The notes beneath the pieces were generated by a model that did no database searches, had not been told where the DNA came from, and saw only the letters and a program-made list of their open reading frames with translations. Positions 50,679 through 50,768 of a stretch of 50,768 nt of DNA are shown here, in pieces. The stretch's first letter is position 1. Each line of letters opens with the position of its first letter. A program made the position numbers and the translations under genes. Location of the stretch: NCBI GenBank assembly GCA_013362785.1, contig JABFVM010000430.1, forward strand, positions 1 through 50,768, written 5' to 3'. The DNA comes from Streptomyces sp. (GTDB lineage Bacteria > Actinomycetota > Actinomycetes > Streptomycetales > Streptomycetaceae).

Positions 50679-50768
50679 TGACGACTCCTCGGCGTGCCTC
50701 TCCTGGAGCTTGCGCAGCAGCTCCCGTTTCTGTGCCGTGGGGTCCGTCCCACCGCCGATCCGGTCACC
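50676..50768 (-). CDS. C-terminal end of an unidentified protein (5' end outside window)
   Basis: An open frame enters from the right edge and ends at TAG (50678-50676). The 30 visible residues contain TDPTAQKRELLRKLQERHAE, a charged helical stretch, ending EESS. I do not recognise the family. The frame was chosen over the overlapping one (50378-50767) because it stops exactly at the repeat element and has normal GC-biased codons. The stop codon is supplied by the element. Confidence 0.55.
   Translation of the reverse strand, partial: GDRIGGGTDPTAQKRELLRKLQERHAEESS

Noticed and set aside
50378..50767. 129-codon minus-strand frame at the right edge
   Set aside because: Runs through the MITE and into the methyltransferase gene; the frame ending at 50676 is more plausible.

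Overview
This is a chromosomal segment of a Streptomyces or very close actinomycete. GC is very high with strong third-position GC bias. Many genes overlap through ATGA or GTGA junctions. It carries a class A actinobacterial RNase P RNA, a complete mce operon, and two repeat families recognisable from Streptomyces intergenic regions. No tRNA, rRNA, CRISPR array, transposase or prophage gene was found.

Layout. 1-5600 holds housekeeping and regulatory genes: the 3' end of an RNase H/acid phosphatase gene, eda, yaaA, an RNB ribonuclease, a MerR regulator with a membrane-protein partner, and an AraC regulator. 5628-6936 holds an EamA exporter whose 3' end runs into rnpB. 7123-19370 is the accessory region: an atypical response regulator, then a siamycin/MS-271-type lasso peptide cluster. 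In order this has a histidine kinase, an ABC exporter, the precursor gene, a cyclase, the RRE protein, a leader peptidase, a second ABC exporter, a MauE-like protein, a membrane-anchored DsbA-like protein, a metallophosphatase-fold epimerase homologue and a NarL-type response regulator. 19386-30390 is an mce lipid-import operon on the minus strand (ATPase, two YrbE permeases, six Mce proteins, two Mce-associated proteins). Next to it are a membrane-anchored ECF sigma factor and a secreted lytic transglycosylase. 34097-50768 holds metabolic genes: a lipase, an OmpR-type regulator, a Baeyer-Villiger monooxygenase with a beta-propeller protein, DoxX, aldo/keto reductase, SDR, PhoD, Gfo/Idh/MocA, a Bcr/CflA exporter, a serine hydrolase and an Rsm22-like methyltransferase. 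It closes with a 220-bp MITE-like element.

How the lasso cluster should work. The 42-residue precursor is bound through its leader by the RRE protein and cut by the B2 peptidase. The asparagine-synthetase-like cyclase joins Cys1 to Asp9. The MauE/DsbA pair would form the two disulfides expected of a class I lasso peptide. The MslH-like protein would epimerise the C-terminal Trp. Two ABC exporters could give export and immunity. The kinase at the left edge and the regulator at the right edge probably form one split two-component system. The core carries Glu at position 8, next to the ring-forming Asp9, where siamycins have Asn.

Recurrent sequence oddities: (i) tandem duplications of 23-32 bp straddling stop codons at three separate sites; (ii) 9-bp minisatellites encoding Pro-rich or Ser/Pro-rich extensions in three genes of the mce/sigma locus; (iii) several genes that look leaderless, with a -10 box six to eight bases before the start codon; (iv) an inverted-repeat element whose ends supply the stop codons of both converging genes.
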